The position numbers and the translations under genes were made by a program. Under the pieces are notes generated by a model, which worked only from the letters and a program-made list of their open reading frames with translations, had not been told where the DNA came from and did not search any database. A DNA stretch of 64,000 nucleotides from Sporomusa malonica (GTDB lineage: Bacteria > Bacillota > Negativicutes > Sporomusales > Sporomusaceae): NCBI RefSeq assembly GCF_900176355.1, contig NZ_FWXI01000012.1, forward strand, positions 81,449-145,448. The letters are read 5' to 3'. Of this stretch, positions 35,796 to 44,723 are shown one piece after another (the stretch's first letter is position 1; every line of letters begins with the position of its first letter).

Positions 35796-35833
35796 AAAGC
35801 AAAGAACCCGCGAATTCGCGGGTTCTTTGCTTT
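35796..35833. terminator. Perfect 38-bp palindrome terminator downstream of the DUF4931 gene
   Basis: AAAGCAAAGAACCCGCGAA paired with its exact complement, no loop beyond GAATTC; the arms end in AAAG/CTTT with a short T-run on the plus strand. It lies about 120 bp past the DUF4931 stop. Confidence 0.8.
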
Positions 35834-35951
35834 TCCAGATTCATTTAGTGGCGACGATCCGCCACCTTGCAAATCCACCCATTTTAATTCCTTCAACGAG
35901 GACCGCCTACACGAAGCTGCGATTATGCTCCTGAAATCACCTCGACTGAAA

Positions 35952-36719
35952 TTATAATCCGTATATTCGCTTGAGGTCAGCGGCGACGTCGGGAATGCGG
36001 GTGGACAGCTGGGGGATGGCGTAGCCGACGTAGATGGGTGAGGTAACAAACCGGGGCATGACTTTGGCGGTTATCTGGCCGCCTATATGGTAGAAGAAGA
36101 TGTTGTAGCTGTTGCAGTGGCGGTTGAAATGGTGGAGGAAGTAGTGGGCGCAGATCTGCAGGTAGTCGGCCAGGAGGTCGAGTTGCCCGAGGTCGGCGAG
36201 CTTGATGTTGAGTTCAACGAAGCCGACCAGCGGCTTGTCGGCGATGGCGAGTTCAACGCCGCCGTCGCGGCTGATGACGATGCCTTCGAGGCTGACCGGA
36301 GGGATGTTGGCGGTGTAGTTGAGGTGGCGGAGGCCGATGATCTGCATGTGGGGGTGGCGAATGGAGCCGCCCGAGCTGGGGCCGTGATTTTTGAAGAACA
36401 GGACCGAGGCGAATTCGCCGCCGGCGATCATGCCCAGCCACTTTTCGATGCCGAAGCGGATGACCCGGTGGAGGTGGTCCTTTGGATAGAGCGACAGTTC
36501 AGATGCGCAGTCATTGGTTTCGATGAGGACGGTCTGGAAAGTGTCCCGGAGCACCGGGTATTTGTTGGCGATGAGGAGTATCGGCCCGTCTTCGGCGATG
36601 ATGCCCTCAATTTCGTCGCGGCAACAGAAGGGGCATTTATGGCCGTTATCGACAACGGTCACCGGTTTTGTGCCGCCAATCTGGGTGTCAAAAACGAGGT
36701 GAGTCTGCCTCGAGGTCAT
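35952..36719 (-). CDS. DUF4931/GalT-like (HIT superfamily) protein
   Basis: 255 aa related to galactose-1-phosphate uridylyltransferase. 'HKCPFCCRDE' at residue ~27 suggests a zinc site and 'GSIRHPHMQIIGL' carries the HxHxQ nucleotidyltransferase motif, with the His likely becoming uridylylated or adenylylated. The family is DUF4931 and has no established substrate. AAGGAG lies 9 nt before the ATG. The gene is markedly more GC-rich than its surroundings, with third positions mostly G or C; the opposite strand is open for 212 codons as a result. It may be a transferred gene. Confidence 0.78.
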   Translation of the reverse strand: MTSRQTHLVFDTQIGGTKPVTVVDNGHKCPFCCRDEIEGIIAEDGPILLIANKYPVLRDTFQTVLIETNDCASELSLYPKDHLHRVIRFGIEKWLGMIAGGEFASVLFFKNHGPSSGGSIRHPHMQIIGLRHLNYTANIPPVSLEGIVISRDGGVELAIADKPLVGFVELNIKLADLGQLDLLADYLQICAHYFLHHFNRHCNSYNIFFYHIGGQITAKVMPRFVTSPIYVGYAIPQLSTRIPDVAADLKRIYGL

Positions 36720-36781
36720 GGCTAAGTCTCCTTGTGCGCCAGAGTGTCTTGCTCTTCTTATGACTATTTCCCGTATTTCCC

Positions 36782-36824
36782 GGGACGGTTCTTGTTTGCT
36801 ACTTTTCTTCCGATCTTATTATCC
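36782..36824 (-). repeat. Partial copy of the RAYT-derived element end
   Basis: GGGACGGTTCTTGTTTGCTA followed by CTTTTCTTCCGATCTTATTATCC, closely matching the left end of the complete element at 38455-38630, including the last codons ('RIIRSEEK' then stop on the minus strand). The other end is missing. 36720-37041 otherwise contains only unassigned sequence. Confidence 0.7.
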
Positions 36825-37041
36825 GTGTCAAAGGACGAAGTTACTTACATCTTTTGTTTTTTTACATGAATCCAGCCTTCACTCAATCTTACTACCGGGG
36901 TACAGGGACGGGGTTCCGTCTTGAATATCTTCCAGGACACTCCCACCGTCTCCTGCCGTTTTCCACATTTTTTCAAGGTTATGATTGGTGCTTGCGTCAT
37001 TATTTTTAGGGCAATATCTACCTGACAAGTTACAGTTCCGT

Positions 37042-37452
37042 TTACTGCTTTTGTTCGATTTCCGTAACACATTCGTTTTTGATCTTGCCAACCAGGAATT
37101 GTAAGGCATCGATAACATGCGGCCTGATATCGCCGCCAATCAGTACATACATTATATCATCACCTAGGCTAAGCTGGCCTTCATTCAGCCAAACCTTAAT
37201 ATAGAAGATGCCTTCCATTTTATAGGTTTCAGCAATCGCTGCATCAACTTTTGCGGCATTATATGCGAATTCCATTCCCTTTACCAGCGAGCCGTCATCA
37301 AGCCCCTGGCGAACCTGGGCTTTAGGCGTCTGGCGAACAACGCCATTATGAACCAAAAACATGCCTTCTTGTAAAGCTAATGGATGAGCTTTTGCTTCTT
37401 TGAGCCAATCATCAATGGATGGTGATACTTTTTTCATTTCCCCTTTTGTCAT
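37042..37452 (-). CDS. MoaE-like molybdopterin synthase catalytic subunit family protein
   Basis: 136 aa. The pattern 'VRQGLDDGSLVKGMEFAYNA', 'AIAETYKMEGIFYIKVWLNE' and 'DALQFLVGKIKNE' follows the layout of MoaE, the large subunit of molybdopterin synthase, which adds the dithiolene sulfurs. Key basic residues around the active site cannot be checked without alignment, and no other moa genes are here, so it may be a divergent relative. The start at 37452 is 11 nt after AGGAG; the frame extends to 37578 but upstream residues do not fit. Not more than a family-level call. Confidence 0.62.
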   Translation of the reverse strand: MTKGEMKKVSPSIDDWLKEAKAHPLALQEGMFLVHNGVVRQTPKAQVRQGLDDGSLVKGMEFAYNAAKVDAAIAETYKMEGIFYIKVWLNEGQLSLGDDIMYVLIGGDIRPHVIDALQFLVGKIKNECVTEIEQKQ

Positions 37453-37640
37453 AAGATAACACGCTCCTAATCTATTTAGTATATATATTGGGATGACATA
37501 ATGAAATAGTGGTACGGTCACGGGGAGATTCTCCGGTTGCGCTGCACAGGAGTACGATACGTCGAGGAAACATTCCAAATCCCGCTTTTGTTAATTAAAG
37601 AACATTTTCTGATCCCGTTTTCTCCTATGCATTATACTGA

Positions 37641-38348
37641 TTAGCTGTAGATATGCTTTTTCAGCCACTGTCTAAAAAATTGCAGTTGTTGTTTAGTGTG
37701 GAAGTAGTGTTCTCCATGCGCCATTACTTGCAAATCACAGCCGAAGCGTTTTGCAAATGCTGATATTATATCAAACTCACATAGGTTATCTTCCGAACCA
37801 TAGAGAATTGATGTTGGATTGTTCCAAGCAACAATAGGATGTTCTTTCACATAGCAGTAATAATCCCAATAGAGTGTTTGTCCAATAGGCAGCGAAACTT
37901 CTTTTTCTGTTTTTAGTTTATTCTCACTTATACTAAACCATGTCATCATATTATTTATGATACGTTCCATGTTTACTACAGGAGAGAGAAACAAACACTG
38001 TTTCAACGGCTCATGGTTATATGCTAATAGGCTAAAATATGCTCCCATGCTACAAGCAAATACACTTCTATTATCTGATAAAGATTGTGCATAACTCATA
38101 ATGGTATCAAGGTCTCGGATACAGTTTTGAACTTTGCAAGCATAAGGTTCATCCTTCCGGTCACCATGTTCAGGCAAATCGAAACTAAGCACTTGATAAC
38201 CTATTACTGTTGCTTCTTCTGCAAACACAACAATCGCATCGTCAGCCTTATTTGACATATTCCCATGCACTACTACGAATAACTTATCTGATTTGTCGCC
38301 CCACAAAATCGCAGGGATATTTTCTAGTTTCAAATTTCGTTTTTTCAT
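37641..38348 (-). CDS. Alpha/beta hydrolase
   Basis: 235 aa with the alpha/beta-hydrolase fold. The oxyanion segment 'VVVHGNMSNKADDAI', 'LSFDLPEHGDR', a nucleophile Ser in 'FACSMGAYFS' (C-S-M-G-A), Asp in 'ILYGSEDNLCE' and the catalytic His in 'MAHGEHYFHT' form a probable triad. Substrate unknown. AGAGGAG lies 8 nt upstream of the ATG. It lies between the MoaE-like gene and the RAYT-derived element, apparently alone. Confidence 0.8.
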   Translation of the reverse strand: MKKRNLKLENIPAILWGDKSDKLFVVVHGNMSNKADDAIVVFAEEATVIGYQVLSFDLPEHGDRKDEPYACKVQNCIRDLDTIMSYAQSLSDNRSVFACSMGAYFSLLAYNHEPLKQCLFLSPVVNMERIINNMMTWFSISENKLKTEKEVSLPIGQTLYWDYYCYVKEHPIVAWNNPTSILYGSEDNLCEFDIISAFAKRFGCDLQVMAHGEHYFHTKQQLQFFRQWLKKHIYS

Positions 38349-38393
38349 TGTAAATTCTCCTCTATAATCTTATAGTTTAGCATATAATACAAG

Positions 38394-38434
38394 AACTCCT
38401 GCCAAATCATCCAATAATTTGGCAGGAGTTTTTT
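38394..38434 (+). terminator. CTCCTG-type terminator hairpin
   Basis: AACTCCTGCCAAAT/ATTTGGCAGGAGTT (14-bp perfect stem) followed by TTTTCGCC on the plus strand. No plus-strand gene precedes it; it belongs to a recurrent hairpin family (see 29804, 63546, 47051, 3388). Confidence 0.75.
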
Positions 38435-38454
38435 CGCCGTTATCAATATTGCAC

Positions 38455-38630
38455 GGGACGATTCTTGCTTGCTACTTTTCTGCCGATTTTATTATCCGGC
38501 TAACTCTGGATTCACTCAACTCTACTAACTTCCCGATTTCTTTCAAAGACATCTTTTTTCGAGCACATCTAGGCATACACACCACTCAGCACATTCTACA
38601 CTACACAAACTAGCAAGCAAGAACCGTCCC
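38455..38630. mobile_element. 176-bp internal-deletion derivative of a REP-associated tyrosine transposase element
   Basis: Terminal inverted repeats GGGACGATTCTTGCTTGCTA (38455-38474) and TAGCAAGCAAGAACCGTCCC (38611-38630), 20 bp with one mismatch. Inside is a 34-codon frame (minus, 38472-38576) whose start 'MPRCARKK' matches the N-terminus of Clostridial Y1/RAYT transposases and whose remainder 'SLKEIGKLVELSESRVSRII' matches the helix-turn-helix at the C-terminus of that group. The middle (catalytic) part is absent, so the copy can move only with an intact relative. Confidence 0.68.
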
Positions 38631-38740
38631 TCCGTCTCAGAAGCCGCATAAGACTCTCTTCTGCACTGCCAAAACTCAATAGATTAATACTGCCATACCA
38701 AACTGTTTTCTGATCCATAATTGCAAATTGCTGGTGTATT

Positions 38741-39630
38741 TTAGTTTAAAAGATCAGATAAAGCATTTCTGTTTTTGTCTTCAAAATCTTCGGCCTGTCG
38801 CGTCACTATAGTCACTGTTACCTTAGCACGTCGTTTGGTAATAAAAGGGCTTACTATCACAATTTCCTTAACTGCATTCACAATATCATTCATATATACC
38901 GGCAAAAAGTTACTCTTGTCAAAAATAATGTTAATAGAATCTGTGGGAGCAGTTTCTCCTTTTGCCCTATAACCAATTTCGGCATATCCGTTCAGCCGCT
39001 TATTATACATTTTTCCCAGCATCCGCACATGAATATCTCCATAATCATAAATTTGCACTTCGTTTTTATTGGCAAATAACCGGTGAAGTCGCCTGCATAT
39101 TGCTGGAGTGTACCTTTCCATGAAATCGGCATAGCTAAAAATAAAGTGTCGAGTCGGGGCTCATCAAACCCATCCCCTATATATTTGCCTGTAGATACTA
39201 AAGTCAGCGGTTTATCCCCAGGCACACTGGCTATTGCCTGCATGATGACATTCATCAACAATAACCATGCCATAATCTTTCACACACTCTTTAACTTCCC
39301 CCATTCGGTTGAGTGACTGAATTACGGCTATGTCTATGATACCGCTTAAGTTATTTTTGCCGGCGCCTATTTGTCCAATAACGCCGTGTGTTTTTTTCCT
39401 GCCGCGCTTATTCGGCATATTCACATCGGTACCTGGCCAAACCTCATGGATTGCCAGAAATTCCGCCAGTCTTTTCTTTACAGTGCGACCAAACTGACTT
39501 TATCGACCAAAATAAGCGTATTTACTTTTCTTTCAGCAATCAGCTTAATAGCTACAACCAGCTGCCTTGATGATGAAACAGGTGAAATGGCTATAACTTT
39601 TGGTTCCATAGCTATTTTATCCTCCATTAG
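38741..39630 (-). pseudogene. Decayed DEAD/DEAH-type helicase with C-terminal phospholipase-D-like domain
   Basis: Broken into several frames: a N-terminal piece 'QLVVAIKLIAERKVNTLILV' with a lost Walker A (39480-39630), a second 'IIDIAVIQSLNRMGEVKE' ending at '[14 protein letters not shown]' (DExH motif; 39240-39480), then a jump to '[20 protein letters not shown]' and '[10 protein letters not shown]' (motif VI; ~39070-39230), and finally '[19 protein letters not shown]' to 'IVIVSPFITKRR', a PLD-like start. Internal deletion plus at least three frameshifts make it non-functional. It directly follows the export operon. Confidence 0.8.
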
Positions 39631-42524
39631 GTCATCTGCCTTTGTGCCAACTCACTAAATACTCCGCCCTTTTCCATGAGTTCCTCATAGGTACCGCTCT
39701 CGACAATGGCCCCTTTATCCATGACAAAGATCTGGTCGGCATTGATAATGGTACTTAGCCGATGAGCAATCACTACCCGGGTAGCCTTCAACCGTTCCAG
39801 ACTCTCACTAACAATGGCTTGGGTACGGTTATCCAGGGCACTAGTGGCTTCATCAAAATAGATAATCCTTGGACGATTGACAATGGCTCTGGCGATAAGA
39901 ATACGCTGGCGCTGCCCGCCAGAAATAGTGGATGCTCCTTCACTGATCAGAGTATGCATCCCCATAGGCATTTTTCGTATATCCTCATCTAATCCCGCCA
40001 TTCGGGCAGCTTGCCAAGCATCCTCAAGCGTCAGGTCTAATGAACCAATAATGTTATGGAAAATATCCCCAGACATTAACTGACCATTTTGCAGGACAAC
40101 CCCTAATTGAGATCGCACCGACCGAATATTAAGTCCAGCTAAATCCTGATGGTCATAAAGGATAGCCCCTGCTTCCGGTTTTTCAAACCCTAACAGCAGG
40201 CGCAGCAAGGTAGACTTTCCGCTGCCGGATGTGCCAACAATAGCAACAAACTCTCCCCGCTTAATTTTCAATGACAGGTTCTTTAAAACCAGTTCCCCAC
40301 CAGGCCGATAACGGAAATTGATATGACTGATCTCAATATCACCTGTTAAATCACCAGGATTCAGTTTAGCCTCATCTACTTCCGGCAAAGCCGACAATAT
40401 GGGTTTCATCCGATTATACAAGGGAGCTATACCCATGATTGACATCGACGACGACGCCAGTGCAACGGCACCACTAATCACGGCTGTCAGCGCAGCATTG
40501 AAGGCGAGAAAATCCGCCATCGCCATGGGAGTATTGCTTTTGGCCATAGACATTATCATATAATACACTACAATGGATACAATCGCCGGATAGACAGCGT
40601 TAAACACCGTCTGCCAGGCGGTAATTTTCCTGGCTTTGAAGGCAACGGCTCGTTGCTCGCCAAAATCCTGTGCCCACAAATAGTAGGCGCGGTTTTCCGC
40701 ACCAGCCACTTTAAATTTGGCAATTCCGTTAATAATTTGTAAGACAACCCCTGATATTTTACCTTCATAATGGGTCAGCTGGGTTTTGTATTTGATTTCA
40801 GTCCGGCTAAACAGCAAGAATATTACCACAAAAACCAGCACTAAAGCACAGGCAATCCACGCCAGTTCGGTATTGTAATAAAATAGCAGCGCAACATTAC
40901 ACAGTGAAAAAATGCTGGTAAAAATCGTAGTGAGCACCACTGAGTTCAAAATCTGTCGAATGGCATTAATGCCGTTGGCCCTTACCGCCAAATCGCCTAC
41001 TGTAAACTCACGAAAAAAGGTAACCGGCAGACTCAGCAGGCGATCCCATATGGCTGCTTGCAACGTAGAATCAATTCTGGCTTCGGTTCTCACCATTGCC
41101 GTACTGCGAGCAATTTGGAAGGCTAAACCAGCAATAGCTCCAGTTATCAGTAACGCGGCCATCATACCATGCTGCTCGCGGTCAGCGCCGGGAATGATAT
41201 CCTGGAACATAATACCAGTCGCCATTGGTGTAATCATGGTCAATAATCCGCCAGCCAGCCCCATGAGTACAATCATGCTAATATCCTGTACAGTGCAGCT
41301 AACAGTCACAAACCGGAGAATATCACCTAAGGTCAAGGCTCCTGCCGGCAACGGACGGTAAAACATAATGGCTTGGGGATTCAGCGTCCGGGCCAGCTCC
41401 TCTGTCACTACCGTCCGGCGGCCAGTTGCCGGATCAACCATTTCATAGCCGGTGACATCAATTGGTATAAGGGCTACAGGTCTCTCCTCCTGAGCGGTAA
41501 AGGCCAGCAACGGGGCATTGTCCCGGTAGTACCAATCCCCCCGCAATAACACCTGCCGCATACGAAAATGAGACGCCTGAGCAATCATACCCACAGCATC
41601 ATACATACTCTTCCCAGCAGCCTTCGGTCCAAGCTTGACCTGAGTGTTTTCCATCCCCATGTGGTGGCAGACCATTTGGCATGCTGCCAGTAAGGGAGAA
41701 GACTGATCTATTTCAGCCACCGGCTGACCGGTAAAGGATGTTAATCGTTTAAATGATTTATGCACCAGACTGGCATCATGCTTTAATCGGTTAGTCAATC
41801 GGACCCGGCCCTCGCGATCGTCCTGCTGAATATTGGCTTCAATAGCAGTCAGCGCCAAGCGATGGAAACCATTTACGGTTTGCCATAACAGGTTTGCCTC
41901 AGGGTCATTGCTGAAGTCGAGCAAATCCTCAGTCAGTACAGCCTGTATTTCCGTATCCTCTTCAGCCTGCAGCCATGTATTCCCGGTTAGCGGCAACCAG
42001 CCGGCTGCCGGAGTAAGCTCTATTTCTTCCTGTCCGCAAAATAGAAGCCTCCCGTGTTTTATTCTCACCCATATGATTTCATCATCCGGGCGTACTACGC
42101 TGCCGGTTGCAAATTTCATTTCCTGTCCATGAGTGATTGTCTCAAACCTGGTAGGCGCTGCGCCCTTGATCACACCAGCCAACAAACCAAGCACCCAGCT
42201 CTCGACCATAAACAATACTGGCTCGGCGAATAATTTGTCATTACGAGCCCGGGCAGTATTCAGCAGACCTGGCTTTTCCCGTTTCATCAATTCTGTTCCC
42301 GGACTGCCTGACACTAACAGGCCTAAATGATCCTTACTGCTTGCAGCCAGACCAAACAGGTTCTGCCCGCATTCTGCCGAAAATAAATGCCTGCGGCGTC
42401 CCCAGGGTTGGCCGTTTTTCAGGTAAACAGCATAAACTTCCACGGTACCAGACTGGACAAACCACACGGCATTATTATCATTTAGCAAAAAAGGCGTATT
42501 GGCCCCGATTTCAATCATTTCCAT
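39627..42524 (-). CDS. NHLP-type peptide export ABC transporter (permease/ATPase subunit without peptidase)
   Basis: 965 aa. The ~400-residue N-terminal region includes a sensor-like part ('VWFVQSGTVEVYAVYLKNGQ') characteristic of the second NHLP transporter, followed by a six-helix ABC domain and an ATPase with Walker A 'VGTSGSGKSTLLRLLLG', signature 'STISGGQRQRILIARAIV' and Walker B 'RIIYFDEATSALD'. It has no C39 Cys/His pair, unlike its partner. The gene ends the export operon; its start lies just after the previous stop. Exports the mature RiPP or works together with 42527-44722. Confidence 0.92.
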   Translation of the reverse strand: MEMIEIGANTPFLLNDNNAVWFVQSGTVEVYAVYLKNGQPWGRRRHLFSAECGQNLFGLAASSKDHLGLLVSGSPGTELMKREKPGLLNTARARNDKLFAEPVLFMVESWVLGLLAGVIKGAAPTRFETITHGQEMKFATGSVVRPDDEIIWVRIKHGRLLFCGQEEIELTPAAGWLPLTGNTWLQAEEDTEIQAVLTEDLLDFSNDPEANLLWQTVNGFHRLALTAIEANIQQDDREGRVRLTNRLKHDASLVHKSFKRLTSFTGQPVAEIDQSSPLLAACQMVCHHMGMENTQVKLGPKAAGKSMYDAVGMIAQASHFRMRQVLLRGDWYYRDNAPLLAFTAQEERPVALIPIDVTGYEMVDPATGRRTVVTEELARTLNPQAIMFYRPLPAGALTLGDILRFVTVSCTVQDISMIVLMGLAGGLLTMITPMATGIMFQDIIPGADREQHGMMAALLITGAIAGLAFQIARSTAMVRTEARIDSTLQAAIWDRLLSLPVTFFREFTVGDLAVRANGINAIRQILNSVVLTTIFTSIFSLCNVALLFYYNTELAWIACALVLVFVVIFLLFSRTEIKYKTQLTHYEGKISGVVLQIINGIAKFKVAGAENRAYYLWAQDFGEQRAVAFKARKITAWQTVFNAVYPAIVSIVVYYMIMSMAKSNTPMAMADFLAFNAALTAVISGAVALASSSMSIMGIAPLYNRMKPILSALPEVDEAKLNPGDLTGDIEISHINFRYRPGGELVLKNLSLKIKRGEFVAIVGTSGSGKSTLLRLLLGFEKPEAGAILYDHQDLAGLNIRSVRSQLGVVLQNGQLMSGDIFHNIIGSLDLTLEDAWQAARMAGLDEDIRKMPMGMHTLISEGASTISGGQRQRILIARAIVNRPRIIYFDEATSALDNRTQAIVSESLERLKATRVVIAHRLSTIINADQIFVMDKGAIVESGTYEELMEKGGVFSELAQRQMT

Positions 42525-42526
42525 AA

Positions 42527-44722
42527 CTAACCATCCGCCTTTGCACTGGATTTTCCGCTTGGTTCATTGGTACCGATCAACTGCCGGTATAAACCATCGC
42601 TGCTATATAACTGCTCATGGGTACCACGCTCTACCACCTTACCTGCACTCATCACAATGATTTCGTCACAATCCCGGATGGTGCTTAACCGGTGGGCTAC
42701 AATCAGGCAGGTACAGCCCCGCCGCCTGATACCTTCATCCACTTGTTTCTCTGTTAGCGGGTCAAGGGCACTGGTCGCCTCATCCAATACCAGCACAGTT
42801 GGATTAACCGCCAGGGCACGGGCAATCTCCAGGCGTTGACGCTGGCCGCCGCTAAAGTTGCGTCCGCCTTCATCAATCTTGGCATCATAGCCGCCAGACA
42901 AAGCAGCAATATCTGCGCCAATGGCTGCGTCTTTGGCAGCCTGGACAATGTCCATATCAGGAATATCGGTATTCCATAGAGTCAAATTATCACGCACCGT
43001 GCCCTCATACAAGCAGATATCCTGGTCAACTACGGCCACTGAATTACTAACAACGGCCCGGTTGATTTGTGAACGCAGCTGCCCATCAAATAAGATTTCT
43101 CCCGCCCAAGGCTGGTACAACCCAGAAACTAATTTGGCAACAGTAGACTTACCGCTGCCTGAGCCGCCAACCAAAGCCACCCGCGCCCCAGGCTTGATGG
43201 TAAGATTAAAATTCTCAATTAGCGGCGGCTCCAAACGACTATAGCCAAAACTAACATTTTTCAGTTCAAGATAACCCTCCAGCTTTGCAGAGCAGGCATC
43301 CTCGTCCGCAAGAGGCAGAGCCGCCGCCCCCGTCTCGGCTGGATAGCGCAGTACATCATCAAGGCGATTTAAGTCTCCTTCGGTTTCCTGCAATGCACCG
43401 CCCAGATTGACTAGGCGGTTAAAGGGTTCAATAAAATTAGCCATCAACGCCTGGAACGCCATCAGCATCCCTACCGTCATCTGCCCATCCATCACTTGGA
43501 AACCGCCTACTGCCAAAATAATTGCCGTATTAAGAGTAGTCAGAAATACCGGTACAGCCGCCATGAATTGGCCTGATAAAGCAAATCTCATTTCGGAATT
43601 CATTAGTTTAGCCTGATGACCAGACCATTTTGCAAAAAAATCATTTTCATTACCACCTGCTTTGATGGTTTCGATGATTTGTAAGCCTCCCATAGAAAAA
43701 GCACCCAGCTTACCCCGATCTTGCAGGAGTTTTTTGTTCTGCTCTGTTCGCCAGTTGGCTACATACCGCAAATAGGCCATATTGATCATCGCAACTAAAA
43801 GACCCACCGCTGTCAATACTGCATTATATTGTACTAAAAGCAGGAGAAAAAAAGCCACCACCAGTACATCAATAACGGCAGTTGCCAGTGATCCGGATAT
43901 TAGTGTGGCCACCTTGTCGTTGATCTGCACTCTTGAGCCGATTTCACCAGCATAACGCTGCGCAAAAAACTCCATCGGCAGCTTGATGATATGTCCAAAA
44001 AACTTCGCTGAAGAAGCAATGGCCAGCTTGGCTTCCCAGCGGGTCAGGCACCATTCCCTCAGCCAGGTCAGCAGCCCTTGGGACAGCACGGTAATGCCCA
44101 TCCCCACCAGGACAGGCATCAACCAGCCTTGCCGTCCGTTTGTCAGAATATCGTCGATAAAGATCCGTGTAAACGTTGGCAGCACCAGACCGGGAATAAC
44201 CAGGAACAGGGCGATCAGTGCAATAAAAACCATCGCCTGTTTCGATGCCGCCAGCCGCGGTTTCAGTGAATTAATCAGGCTCGGCTTGGACCCGCTTTTT
44301 ACAAAATCCGGACCTAGCTCAATGTGTAGAACAATACCCGTAAAGGATTGGTTAAACTCCTCATCTGTTACTATACACGACCCGCTGGCTGGATCGTTTA
44401 AATACACTTTCCCTTTTCCAAAGCCTTCTAATACGACAAAATGGCAAAAGTTCCAGTGGATAATTGCGGGAAATCGAATCGTACGCAATGCTTCTGGTTC
44501 TTTTCTGGAGCCCCAGGCCTTCATGCCGTATTTACGAGCCACTTTTAATATATTGCTAGCCTTGCTGCCGTCCCGGGAAACCCCGCACTCGATCCGAACT
44601 TCTTCCAGCGGCAGTATTTTTCCATAGTAGGCAAGTATCATTGTCAGTGCGGCGGCACCGCACTCCAAAGCCTCCATCTGCAATACTGTCGGCACTTTTG
44701 CTCTTTTTTGCACTACACTCAC
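42527..44722 (-). CDS. NHLP-type peptidase-containing ABC transporter (C39 peptidase, permease, ATPase)
   Basis: 731 aa. The N-terminal C39 peptidase has Cys21 ('MEALECGAAALTMIL'), His94 ('NFCHFVVLEGFG') and Asp110 ('YLNDPASG'), so it should cut the precursor after its Gly-Gly. Residues ~165-430 are the membrane domain; the ATPase has 'VGGSGSGKSTVAKLVSGLYQ', 'NFSGGQRQRLEIARALAV' and 'VLVLDEATSALDPLTEK'. It starts with GTG (GGAG 8 nt upstream) and is joined at both ends to operon neighbours. Acts at the cytoplasmic membrane. Confidence 0.95.
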   Translation of the reverse strand: MSVVQKRAKVPTVLQMEALECGAAALTMILAYYGKILPLEEVRIECGVSRDGSKASNILKVARKYGMKAWGSRKEPEALRTIRFPAIIHWNFCHFVVLEGFGKGKVYLNDPASGSCIVTDEEFNQSFTGIVLHIELGPDFVKSGSKPSLINSLKPRLAASKQAMVFIALIALFLVIPGLVLPTFTRIFIDDILTNGRQGWLMPVLVGMGITVLSQGLLTWLREWCLTRWEAKLAIASSAKFFGHIIKLPMEFFAQRYAGEIGSRVQINDKVATLISGSLATAVIDVLVVAFFLLLLVQYNAVLTAVGLLVAMINMAYLRYVANWRTEQNKKLLQDRGKLGAFSMGGLQIIETIKAGGNENDFFAKWSGHQAKLMNSEMRFALSGQFMAAVPVFLTTLNTAIILAVGGFQVMDGQMTVGMLMAFQALMANFIEPFNRLVNLGGALQETEGDLNRLDDVLRYPAETGAAALPLADEDACSAKLEGYLELKNVSFGYSRLEPPLIENFNLTIKPGARVALVGGSGSGKSTVAKLVSGLYQPWAGEILFDGQLRSQINRAVVSNSVAVVDQDICLYEGTVRDNLTLWNTDIPDMDIVQAAKDAAIGADIAALSGGYDAKIDEGGRNFSGGQRQRLEIARALAVNPTVLVLDEATSALDPLTEKQVDEGIRRRGCTCLIVAHRLSTIRDCDEIIVMSAGKVVERGTHEQLYSSDGLYRQLIGTNEPSGKSSAKADG

Positions 44723-44723
44723 T

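Noticed and set aside
36087..36725. A 212-codon open frame on the plus strand
   Set aside because: It is antisense to the DUF4931 gene and open only because that gene has GC-rich third positions; its product is a low-complexity Glu/Val/Asp sequence with no ribosome binding site.
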